Below are positions 27,116 to 34,801 of a DNA stretch of 64,000 nt, piece by piece. Location of the stretch: contig NZ_FRCZ01000004.1 in the NCBI RefSeq assembly GCF_900143085.1, positions 186,001 through 250,000 of the forward strand. The letters run 5' to 3'. Made by a program: the position numbers and the translations under genes. Numbering within the stretch: position 1 is the stretch's first letter; each line of letters begins with the position of its first letter. Under the pieces are notes generated by a model. It was not told the origin of the DNA. It did not search any database and saw nothing but the letters and a program-made list of their open reading frames with translations. The stretch is from Gracilibacillus kekensis (lineage in GTDB: Bacteria > Bacillota > Bacilli > Bacillales > Amphibacillaceae).

Positions 27116-29395
27116 GTGTCAACAATAAAATGGAATGAAATAGAAAATAAAATTCAACGTTGGAATACACTAGATGATATTCCGCCATATACAGAAATTG
27201 AAATACTACGAATTCTTGATAAGGTTGAACAAGCTACTTTTTCATTACAAGTAGATTCAAAGGCAATACTGTATAGTATGCTTACCTTTTATCGTTTAAA
27301 ACGGAACGTTACGGATGATCATTTAAATCGTCATTTAGAAGTTCTGAAAAAAGATAGTGAACATCCTATGGTTACTGAAGTTCAAGCTTTGAAACATTAT
27401 CTTCACATTTTCAATGTATTACATGATGTAGAGCTGGTACAATATCACATTCGTGAGACTGATTTTGATCCGGTAAAATTAAAAAAAGCAAAGGCACTAT
27501 TAGAAGAGATGGATCGTTTAACGAAATTGAAATCAATACAGGCAGCTTCTACTAGTAAGCTTAAAAAGGCATATGATCAAATTTTTAAACAAATAGAAAA
27601 AATAGAAGATCTTGCAGAAGTTATGGTTTTTACATTAGAACAACGGAAATCCACTAAAGAAATTCAGCCCTATAATGATGCAATAGAGAAGCTATCCTAC
27701 TATATCACGATCTTCTATGATGCATTCCCAGCATTTATTAAAGAAAATCAATCATCAGATCCGTTGGATGAGTTGAACCAAATGATTGGTCTAGAAGAAA
27801 TAAAAGACTATATTAACCATTATTATCAATACTTAAAATACCAACAAAAGCGAAAAGAAGCAGGCTTTCAAATGGTAGATGAGCAAGGATTAAATATGAT
27901 TATAACCGGTAACCCTGGTACAGGTAAAACCACTATGGCGCGTTTGCTGGCAGATATCTATTATCGTCTCAATTTACTAGAATCGAATGAAGTAATTGAA
28001 GTGAATCGATCACAATTAGTAGGGTCGTTCATGGGTCAAAGTGAAGAAAATACGTTAAACTATGTTAAAAAAGCATTAGGTGGCGTTCTATTTATTGATG
28101 AAGCGTATAATTTAAAAAGAGAAGACCAAACTGGAAATGATTATGGTCAAGCTGTGATTGATACGTTAGTGTCCAGTATGACAAGTAAGGAATATGCAAA
28201 TAAGTTTGCTGTTATAATGGCAGGTTATCCAGAAGAGATGCAACACTTTTTATGGTCAAACCAAGGGCTAAGAAGCCGGTTTCCAGATGGGAATTTTATT
28301 AAGCTGCCTGATTTTTCAAATGAAGAGTTATTAAAGATAGCTGAAGAAACAGCGTTGCAAAATGATTACTTTTTTACCGAAAAAGCACGACATCGTTTCC
28401 AATCCTTAATTGACAAATCACGTGTTGATGAGTCATTCGGTAATGCGAGAACTGTAAAAGATCTTGTGTTAAAGGTTATCTTCTATATCGGTGCTAATCA
28501 TCGACTCCCGTTAGAAAATAACTGGATTGACCATATGCGAATTACCGAAGAAGATATTGCTGCACTAGACGACCAAAATGAATCGACAGAACCAATGGAT
28601 CAATTGGAACAATTAATCGGATTAGAGAATGTGAAACAGGAAGTAAAAAAATTGTCAGCGTTTGTACAAGTACAGCAAAAAAGAAAATCTCTTTATCTTC
28701 CGAGTATTCCTATTCAATTACATGCTGTGTTTTCTGGAAATCCTGGAACTGGAAAGACAACAGTTGCCAAAATTTTTGCTCAAATATTAAAGCAATGTGG
28801 GCTGTTAAAGCGAGGACATCTAGTTGTAGCATCAAGAAGTGATCTTGTTGCAGGATATGTAGGACAGACAGCAATTAAAACGAAAAATAAAGTGCGGGAA
28901 GCATTAGGTGGCGTATTGTTTATCGATGAAGCTTATTCCTTATATCGTGGGGAAAAAGATTTTGGCAAAGAAGCAATTGATACGTTAGTTGATGAAATGA
29001 CAAAACACAATGAAAATCTGGTTATTATTTTAGCTGGTTATAAAAGTGAAATGAACCGTTTTATCTCCAGTAATCCAGGGTTAGAATCGCGATTTAAAAA
29101 ATATTTTCATTTTCAAGACTATTCGAAAGAAGAATTACTAAAGATGGTTCATCATCATGCTACAGAATATCAATACCAAATAAGTAATGCTGTTGAAAAC
29201 TATTTATCCGAACAGTTTGAAGACACTGTGATAACAGGGAATGGCCGCTTTGTTGTTAATTTGATAAATGAAGCAATACAATATCAGGCATTACGATTAA
29301 ATATGGAATCTGAGGATAGAGGTTTATTTCAACAGCTTTCAAAAAAAGATTTTGAATTAGCCTGGAAAACAATTAGGGGGATCGAGCAGCAATGA
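27116..29395 (+). CDS. Tandem AAA+ ATPase (CbbX/SpoVK-type, two AAA modules)
   Basis: About 760 residues. A helical N-terminal region (about 1-230) precedes two CbbX/SpoVK-like AAA+ modules. Module 1 has Walker A GNPGTGKTT near residue 264, Walker B GGVLFIDEAYNL and an Arg-finger region LRSRFPDG. Module 2 has Walker A GNPGTGKTT near residue 540, Walker B GGVLFIDEAYSLYRG and LESRFKKY. Both look catalytically intact. B. subtilis SpoVK has one module, so this is a double-headed relative. GTG 27116 suits the AAGGAAGGAG site; ATG 27110 and GTG 27086 are in-frame alternatives. The substrate is unknown. Confidence 0.85.
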   Translation: MSTIKWNEIENKIQRWNTLDDIPPYTEIEILRILDKVEQATFSLQVDSKAILYSMLTFYRLKRNVTDDHLNRHLEVLKKDSEHPMVTEVQALKHYLHIFNVLHDVELVQYHIRETDFDPVKLKKAKALLEEMDRLTKLKSIQAASTSKLKKAYDQIFKQIEKIEDLAEVMVFTLEQRKSTKEIQPYNDAIEKLSYYITIFYDAFPAFIKENQSSDPLDELNQMIGLEEIKDYINHYYQYLKYQQKRKEAGFQMVDEQGLNMIITGNPGTGKTTMARLLADIYYRLNLLESNEVIEVNRSQLVGSFMGQSEENTLNYVKKALGGVLFIDEAYNLKREDQTGNDYGQAVIDTLVSSMTSKEYANKFAVIMAGYPEEMQHFLWSNQGLRSRFPDGNFIKLPDFSNEELLKIAEETALQNDYFFTEKARHRFQSLIDKSRVDESFGNARTVKDLVLKVIFYIGANHRLPLENNWIDHMRITEEDIAALDDQNESTEPMDQLEQLIGLENVKQEVKKLSAFVQVQQKRKSLYLPSIPIQLHAVFSGNPGTGKTTVAKIFAQILKQCGLLKRGHLVVASRSDLVAGYVGQTAIKTKNKVREALGGVLFIDEAYSLYRGEKDFGKEAIDTLVDEMTKHNENLVIILAGYKSEMNRFISSNPGLESRFKKYFHFQDYSKEELLKMVHHHATEYQYQISNAVENYLSEQFEDTVITGNGRFVVNLINEAIQYQALRLNMESEDRGLFQQLSKKDFELAWKTIRGIEQQ

Positions 29396-29817
29396 AAGTA
29401 ACCACACCAATTAAAGTAAGATACCAAGAAACAGATCAAATGGGTGTCGTGTATCATGCCAATTATTTAATATGGTTTGAAATTGGAAGAACTGCCTTTA
29501 TTGAGGAGCTAGGATTCAAATATCATGAGATGGAGGCTGAAGGTGTTGTTTCTCCTGTAATAGATGCAAAGATTCAATTTAAGCAACCAATCCGCTACGG
29601 TGATGATGCCTTTGTTGAAACCTGGGTTCAATCCTATAATGGGATTCGAACAACCTATGGTTATAAAATACTTGATAAAGATAAAAATACTGCTGTAACA
29701 GGTGAAACACAACACGTTATTGTCAAAAAGGATAGCTTTCGCCCCCTATCCTTAAAAAAGAAATTTCCAAAGTGGCACCATGCTTATCAGAGTGCATTAG
29801 AAGGATATGAAGAATAA
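29392..29817 (+). CDS. yneP: Hotdog-fold acyl-CoA thioesterase YneP
   Basis: 141 residues of the 4HBT/YbgC class. The active-site segment RYQETDQMGVVYHANYLIWF carries the catalytic Asp, followed by EIGRTAFIEELG. It overlaps the AAA+ gene by ATGA and yneQ by one base, so translation is coupled. The same yneN-yneP-yneQ neighbourhood exists in B. subtilis. It probably hydrolyses acyl-CoA or acyl-ACP; the chain specificity is not readable. Confidence 0.92.
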   Translation: MKVTTPIKVRYQETDQMGVVYHANYLIWFEIGRTAFIEELGFKYHEMEAEGVVSPVIDAKIQFKQPIRYGDDAFVETWVQSYNGIRTTYGYKILDKDKNTAVTGETQHVIVKKDSFRPLSLKKKFPKWHHAYQSALEGYEE

Positions 29818-30116
29818 TGGCATTTGGTATTGACCGCAAGACTTTAAGGGCCTGGAAAAAGGATGTACAAGAGGGACGTATTGCCTTTCTTACACATTTT
29901 TGGTTAGATGATCGCTTTCCAGGTTGTAATACCGTTACAAAAGTGGGATGTGCAAATTATCCAAAATTAATTAGCTGGGGTAAAAAATATGGGCTGAGAG
30001 AAGAATGGATCCACCAAGATCCGACTTTTCCTCATTTTGATTTATTTGGAGAACGCCAGAAAGAAATTTTAGAACAAGAAGAACAATGGGAACAAATTAA
30101 AAGATTTAAACTGTAG
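29817..30116 (+). CDS. yneQ: Conserved hypothetical protein YneQ
   Basis: 99 residues, soluble and aromatic-rich, matching YneQ of B. subtilis in order and pattern: MAFGIDRKTLRAWKKDVQEG at the start, FLTHFWLDDRFPGCNTVTK, and a conserved second cysteine in VGCANYPKLISW. The invariant His, Asp and Cys residues could bind a metal, but no function is established. Its start overlaps the stop of yneP. Confidence 0.88.
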   Translation: MAFGIDRKTLRAWKKDVQEGRIAFLTHFWLDDRFPGCNTVTKVGCANYPKLISWGKKYGLREEWIHQDPTFPHFDLFGERQKEILEQEEQWEQIKRFKL

Positions 30117-30163
30117 AATTCTAATGGAGAAACACTATATTATTGTGTATTATCTTTTTATCC

Positions 30164-30202
30164 ATGAAAAATCCAAACGACTTAAATTTAATCGTTTGGA
30201 TT
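30164..30202 (-). terminator. Terminator of folE2-yidD
   Basis: Stem AATCCAAACGA/TCGTTTGGATT with an 11-nt loop. On the minus strand it is followed by TTTTTC. It may also stop yneQ transcription from the other side. Confidence 0.7.
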
Positions 30203-30434
30203 AATTACTACGCTTATGATTTTTATCTGGAACTGGATCAAAACCACCTGGGTGAAATGGATGGCATTTTAATATCCGCTTTACTGATAAATAAATAGCC
30301 TTAAAAATATTATAACGGTGAAAGCATACCAGGCTGTAATGTGAGCAGGTAGGCTGAAAGCGACAACTTGGTGGAAACATCGGGCTTATAAAATGTTGAT
30401 AAAAACGTATAAATAATATAAAAAGTTTTCGCAT
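30201..30434 (-). CDS. yidD: Membrane protein insertion efficiency factor YidD
   Basis: 77 residues of the YidD (UPF0161) family, which helps YidC-dependent membrane insertion. The amphipathic N-terminus [15 protein letters not shown] is followed by the Cys-containing core [12 protein letters not shown] and by [12 protein letters not shown]. Two ATGs are adjacent; the second at 30434 has the better spacing to GAGGTG. It lies 8 nt after folE2, an unusual partner, since yidD is more often near rnpA-yidC or alone. Confidence 0.92.
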   Translation of the reverse strand: MRKLFILFIRFYQHFISPMFPPSCRFQPTCSHYSLVCFHRYNIFKAIYLSVKRILKCHPFHPGGFDPVPDKNHKRSN

Positions 30435-30442
30435 CATTCACC

Positions 30443-31366
30443 TCAATTGTGCAATGATTTATCATAAGAAATCGTTGCAATGGCGTCGTGTAAATGAATC
30501 GATTCTTCATTTTGACATGTTACCGAAAATTTTTGGACAAATGGCAATTCATAAAGATCAGCAGCTACTAATCGAACCATATCTTCGACAAATCGAGGGT
30601 TTTCATATGCTTGTTCCGTAACCATTTTTTCGTCAGGCCTTTTTAACACTGGATGAATTCTTGCACTTGCATTACTTTCAGCTGCTTCTAGAAGTGCTAG
30701 CTTCCAGTCCATCTCATCTTCATTATATTCTCCAGTTAGTTCTGTTTTCATCGAAACTATACCACGTTGATTGTGGGCGCTGTATTCACTAATTTCCTTC
30801 GAGCATGGACACAACGTAGTTATCGTTCCTTGTAAGGAGACCGTGACATGATATCCTGCATTTTTCTCATAGAGTATCGTAATCTCAGCATCTGCATGGT
30901 TCATACCAGTCATATCTGAGGCAGGTCCACTTCGTTCAAAAAACCACGGAAAAGAAACCGTAATTTGGTTGTCATCTTGTTCCAATCGTTCGGCCATCTC
31001 TTTGGTGAAGGTTTTTAATGATGCGATCGATAAATCAAATGTACTATTTTCACTGTATTCTTGCATCATTTCAGTAAATCGGCTCATATTTGTACCTTTA
31101 TGATTCTTTTGAATCGATGAAGTCATCTTGAAAGTACCTATCGTTGTTTGTGCCAAAGGTTTTGTTTTGCTAAACACTTGAACAGGGTGTTTAACATTGG
31201 CAATTCCGACTTGATCTATATCAAATAAAAAATCTTTTTTTGTGTTTTGCAAATCTGGCATTTTTTCTTTTTCTGTTGGTTTAATTTTTTCACCAGGTTG
31301 AACAGAGCCAAACAATTTATGTCTCACTGATTTGTTTGGAAGTTGTTTGGAACTTGCTTCTTTCAT
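30443..31366 (-). CDS. folE2: GTP cyclohydrolase FolE2 (type IB)
   Basis: This catalyses the first step of folate (and queuosine) synthesis, GTP to dihydroneopterin triphosphate. It is the metal-flexible COG1469 family, unrelated in sequence to FolE. 307 residues with HKGTNMSRFTEMMQ, VSFPWFFERSGPASDMTGM and the active-site Cys segment TTLCPCSKEISEYSAHNQRG. In B. subtilis the paralogue YciA is made under zinc starvation by Zur. No convincing Zur box is seen upstream here, so it may be the housekeeping enzyme. Confidence 0.94.
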   Translation of the reverse strand: MKEASSKQLPNKSVRHKLFGSVQPGEKIKPTEKEKMPDLQNTKKDFLFDIDQVGIANVKHPVQVFSKTKPLAQTTIGTFKMTSSIQKNHKGTNMSRFTEMMQEYSENSTFDLSIASLKTFTKEMAERLEQDDNQITVSFPWFFERSGPASDMTGMNHADAEITILYEKNAGYHVTVSLQGTITTLCPCSKEISEYSAHNQRGIVSMKTELTGEYNEDEMDWKLALLEAAESNASARIHPVLKRPDEKMVTEQAYENPRFVEDMVRLVAADLYELPFVQKFSVTCQNEESIHLHDAIATISYDKSLHN

Positions 31367-31500
31367 GATTAGACCCCTTTCGTCATCAACTATATCAAAG
31401 TATACTTAATCTTTTATTAATATTCAATTTAAAAATCTTAAAACAGAAACTTTTTTCCTTAATTTGGTATAAAACGGTTCGAAGTGGAATTAAATACGCA

Positions 31501-31530
31501 AAAAGAGGATCTAACGAGGAGGTTAGATCC
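31501..31530 (-). terminator. Terminator after plsY
   Basis: Stem GGATCTAAC/GTTAGATCC with a 6-nt loop, followed on the minus strand by TCTTTTTG. It begins right at the plsY stop codon. Confidence 0.85.
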
Positions 31531-32115
31531 TTACATCCACTTTATTTTAGGTTCTGTTTTATTAAAAATACGTTTGATATTTGCTTGATGTCGATATATT
31601 ACAAATGCTGTTAGAATTGAAATTACGATAGTTAATGCGATTTCCTGCAGTACAATCGCTACAATAATAGTGATAAGGCCTGTTAACATAGATGCTAAGG
31701 ATACATATTTTGTTAGATAAAGGATTACTAAAAAGCTGCAGACCATAATCACAAACAACAATGGGTTTACACCTAATATGACACCTGAAGAAGTAGCAAC
31801 AGCTTTACCGCCTTTAAATTTTGCAAATATTGGAAAGCTATGTCCAATAACAGCAAAGATACCTACGATTAGTGGATAAACTGTTTCCACTTGAAAAATA
31901 ATTGGTAGCACAGCAGCGAGTGTCCCTTTTAAAATATCAACGACTGTTACAATTATTCCAGCTTTTATTCCGAGTACACGAAAGGTGTTAGTAGCACCTA
32001 AGTTACCACTTCCGTGTTCCCTAATGTCTTTTTTGTAACCTAGTTTTCCAACAATTAATCCAGTTGGGATTGAACCTAATAAATAGGCTAATAAGATAAA
32101 AATAATGTATTCCAT
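31531..32115 (-). CDS. plsY: Glycerol-3-phosphate acyltransferase PlsY
   Basis: This integral membrane enzyme (five spans expected) transfers acyl groups from acyl phosphate to glycerol-3-phosphate, the first step of phospholipid synthesis. Motifs are [30 protein letters not shown] (motif 1 with the conserved Ser and Asn) and [16 protein letters not shown] (glycine-rich motif 3). ATG 32115 follows AAGGAG and yields 194 residues, as in B. subtilis YneS. It is divergent from yneT. Confidence 0.95.
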   Translation of the reverse strand: MEYIIFILLAYLLGSIPTGLIVGKLGYKKDIREHGSGNLGATNTFRVLGIKAGIIVTVVDILKGTLAAVLPIIFQVETVYPLIVGIFAVIGHSFPIFAKFKGGKAVATSSGVILGVNPLLFVIMVCSFLVILYLTKYVSLASMLTGLITIIVAIVLQEIALTIVISILTAFVIYRHQANIKRIFNKTEPKIKWM

Positions 32116-32336
32116 CGTCAAACTCCTTAAATATAATGTTATCATTGCTACGGATGTTATTATTTTAGCATGTTATGATAAAAAAGAGTACAGCGATTAT
32201 TTAATTTTTTGTTAAACTGTGTTAAAGATAAGGGGTAAGGTTAGAATTTAATGGGTCTTTAGTTTGATTTTTTTAAAAGTTTACTTGCGTGAAAGCTTAT
32301 TAAATGGTTTAATCAATAAAAATGAGGTGTAACATT

Positions 32337-32750
32337 ATGAATAACGATAAGGAACAATTATTGATGAAAAAAATGTTAGATAATACAAAATCAATTGCAG
32401 TAATTGGATTATCTGACAAACCATCACGAACTTCCTATCAAATTGCAAAAGCAATGCAACAAGCGGGTTACAAGATAATTCCTGTAAATCCGAATGTAGA
32501 AGAAGCACTAGGGGAAAAAGCATATAATGCAATTCTAGATGTTAAAGAAGACTTTCAGTTGATTAATGTATTCAGAAGATCGGTTTATTTATATGACCTG
32601 TCAAAAGAAATTGTAAAGACGGACGCTGATTATGTTTGGATGCAACCAGGTGTAACAGATCAAGCAGCATATGATTATTTAACGAAACATAATAAACAAG
32701 TCATAATGGACCGATGTATAAAAGTAGCACATTCTGTTTTAATGCGATAA
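32337..32750 (+). CDS. yneT: CoA-binding protein YneT (YccU family)
   Basis: 137 residues forming a single Rossmann CoA-binding domain: SIAVIGLSDKPSRTSYQIAK near the N-terminus, GYKIIPVNPN, and VWMQPGVTDQAAYD near residue 105. Family members bind CoA and may regulate acyl-CoA metabolism; no reaction is assigned. ATG 32337 follows GAGGTG. It sits between plsY and parE, the B. subtilis order. Confidence 0.92.
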   Translation: MNNDKEQLLMKKMLDNTKSIAVIGLSDKPSRTSYQIAKAMQQAGYKIIPVNPNVEEALGEKAYNAILDVKEDFQLINVFRRSVYLYDLSKEIVKTDADYVWMQPGVTDQAAYDYLTKHNKQVIMDRCIKVAHSVLMR

Positions 32751-32751
32751 C

Positions 32752-32780
32752 TTTACAAACAAGAACGAATGTTCTATCAT
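32752..32780 (+). promoter_or_regulatory. parEC promoter with LexA (SOS) box in the spacer
   Basis: TTTACA (32752-32757), a 17-nt spacer and TATCAT (32775-32780). The spacer contains AGAACGAATGTTCT (32762-32775), a perfect palindrome around the LexA core GAAC-N4-GTTC. parEC is reported as a LexA target in B. subtilis, and this arrangement repeats that of the lexA-adjacent SOS promoter. Confidence 0.8.
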
Positions 32781-32824
32781 TTTGATATAAGTTGGTTGTG
32801 CAGGGAAGGAGCAGGGAGAATTTA

Positions 32825-34780
32825 ATGAGTAATAATACAACATATAGTGACGATTCCATTCAAGTATTAGAAGGACTAGAAGCAGTTAGAAAGAGACCGG
32901 GTATGTATATAGGCAGTACAGATGCGAGAGGTTTACATCATCTGGTCTTTGAAATAGTAGATAATTCAGTTGATGAAGCATTATCTGGATTTGGTGAACA
33001 TATAAACGTAACGATACATCCTGATCAGAGTATAACAATAGCTGATAATGGACGTGGCATGCCAACTGGAATACATCAAACAGGAAGACCGACACCAGAG
33101 GTTATCTTAACAGTCTTGCATGCAGGCGGTAAGTTTGGGCAAGGTGGCTATAAAACAAGTGGTGGATTACACGGTGTAGGTGCATCTGTTGTTAATGCCC
33201 TGTCCGAATGGTTAGAAGTGAAAATTTTTAGAGATGGAAACATGTTTATACAACGTTTTGAAAACGGTGGAAAACCAGTAACAACTCTAGAGAAAAAAGG
33301 CAAAACAAAGAAAACTGGAACATCGATAACATTTAAACCAGACCGTTCTATTTTTTCTACGGATACTTTTCAGTTTGAAATACTAGCAGAGAGATTGAGA
33401 GAGGCTGCTTTTTTATTAAAAGGAATAACAATAGAATTAATTGATGAAAGAAATGAAGAACGCGTAGAGGAATCCTATCAATATCCCGATGGATTAAAAG
33501 AGTTTGTTTTATATTTAAATGAAGAAAAAGATGCACTTCATGACGTGGTTGCTTTTGAGGGCGAACAACAAGAGATGGAACTGGACTTTGCCTTTCAATT
33601 TAATGATGGTTACGCCGAAAATATCTTGTCTTTTGTTAACAATGTACGGACTAAAGATGGCGGAACCCATGAATCTGGTGCTAAAACTGCGATTACGCGT
33701 GTGGTCAACGATTATGCCAGAAAAGTAAATATTTTAAAAGAACGAGATAAGAACTTAGATGGCAATGATATTCGAGAAGGCTTTACGGCTGTAATTTCGG
33801 TGAAAATTCCTGAAGAAAAACTACAGTTTGAAGGGCAGACTAAAGGGAAATTAGGAACTGCTGAAGCTCGTTCAGCTGTCGATGCTGTAGTAGCAGAGCA
33901 CCTGTTATATTTCTTAGAAGAAAACCCTGATATCGCATCGATGCTAATTAAAAAATCGGTTCGTGCGAAAGAGGCACGTTTAGCTGCACGTAAGGCAAGA
34001 GAAGAAGCGCGTAGTGGCAAGAAAAAGCGTCGTAAAGATTCGCTTCTAAGCGGGAAATTAACTCCAGCACAATCTCGTAATGCAGATAAAAACGAACTTT
34101 ACTTAGTAGAGGGGGACTCTGCTGGTGGTTCAGCAAAACAAGGTCGAGATCGGAAATTCCAGGCTGTTTTGCCATTAAGAGGTAAAGTTATTAATACTGA
34201 AAAAGCGAAATTAGTAGATATTATGAAGAACGAAGAAATCTCAACAATTATCCATACCATTGGTGCAGGAGTTGGAAGTGAATTCTCACTAGACGATGTG
34301 CAATATAAAAAGATTGTGATCATGACTGATGCTGATACGGACGGTGCTCATATACAAGTATTATTGCTTACCTTTTTCTATCGTTATATGAGACCATTAA
34401 TCGAAGCGGGTAAAGTATTTATTGCATTGCCGCCTTTATACCAAATATCGAAAGGGAAAGGTGCTAAAGCAAGGATTGAATACTGTTGGACAGAAGACGA
34501 ATTATCAGATATAACAAAAAAATTCAAAAATGGATATCAGTTACAGCGCTATAAAGGTCTAGGGGAAATGAATGCGGACCAGTTATGGGAGACAACCATG
34601 AATCCTGATACTCGTACGCTAATTCGTGTTACGATTGATGATCTGGCACGAGCAGAGCGAAGAGTGACTACTTTAATGGGCGACAAAGTTGAACCGCGTC
34701 GTAAGTGGATTGAGTCACATGTGCAGTTTAGCCTAGAAGAAGACGAAAATATTATTGACAATGAGAATATACAAATTTAG
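32825..34780 (+). CDS. parE: DNA topoisomerase IV subunit B (ParE)
   Basis: ParE is the ATPase subunit of topoisomerase IV, which decatenates daughter chromosomes. 651 residues: GHKL ATPase (VRKRPGMYIGSTDARGLHHL, FEIVDNSVDEA), transducer, and TOPRIM with LVEGDSAGGSAKQGRDR and DADTDGAHI. ATG 32825 follows a GGGAG site; an in-frame GTG 33 nt upstream is less likely. Assignment to ParE rather than GyrB rests on the adjacent parC and B. subtilis order. LexA control is likely (see the promoter). Confidence 0.96.
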   Translation: MSNNTTYSDDSIQVLEGLEAVRKRPGMYIGSTDARGLHHLVFEIVDNSVDEALSGFGEHINVTIHPDQSITIADNGRGMPTGIHQTGRPTPEVILTVLHAGGKFGQGGYKTSGGLHGVGASVVNALSEWLEVKIFRDGNMFIQRFENGGKPVTTLEKKGKTKKTGTSITFKPDRSIFSTDTFQFEILAERLREAAFLLKGITIELIDERNEERVEESYQYPDGLKEFVLYLNEEKDALHDVVAFEGEQQEMELDFAFQFNDGYAENILSFVNNVRTKDGGTHESGAKTAITRVVNDYARKVNILKERDKNLDGNDIREGFTAVISVKIPEEKLQFEGQTKGKLGTAEARSAVDAVVAEHLLYFLEENPDIASMLIKKSVRAKEARLAARKAREEARSGKKKRRKDSLLSGKLTPAQSRNADKNELYLVEGDSAGGSAKQGRDRKFQAVLPLRGKVINTEKAKLVDIMKNEEISTIIHTIGAGVGSEFSLDDVQYKKIVIMTDADTDGAHIQVLLLTFFYRYMRPLIEAGKVFIALPPLYQISKGKGAKARIEYCWTEDELSDITKKFKNGYQLQRYKGLGEMNADQLWETTMNPDTRTLIRVTIDDLARAERRVTTLMGDKVEPRRKWIESHVQFSLEEDENIIDNENIQI

Positions 34781-34801
34781 TGCTTTATAGGAGGAATACC
34801 G

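Noticed and set aside
32792-32824. Upstream GTG start for parE
   Set aside because: The ATG at 32825 has a purine-rich site at normal spacing and gives the family N-terminus.
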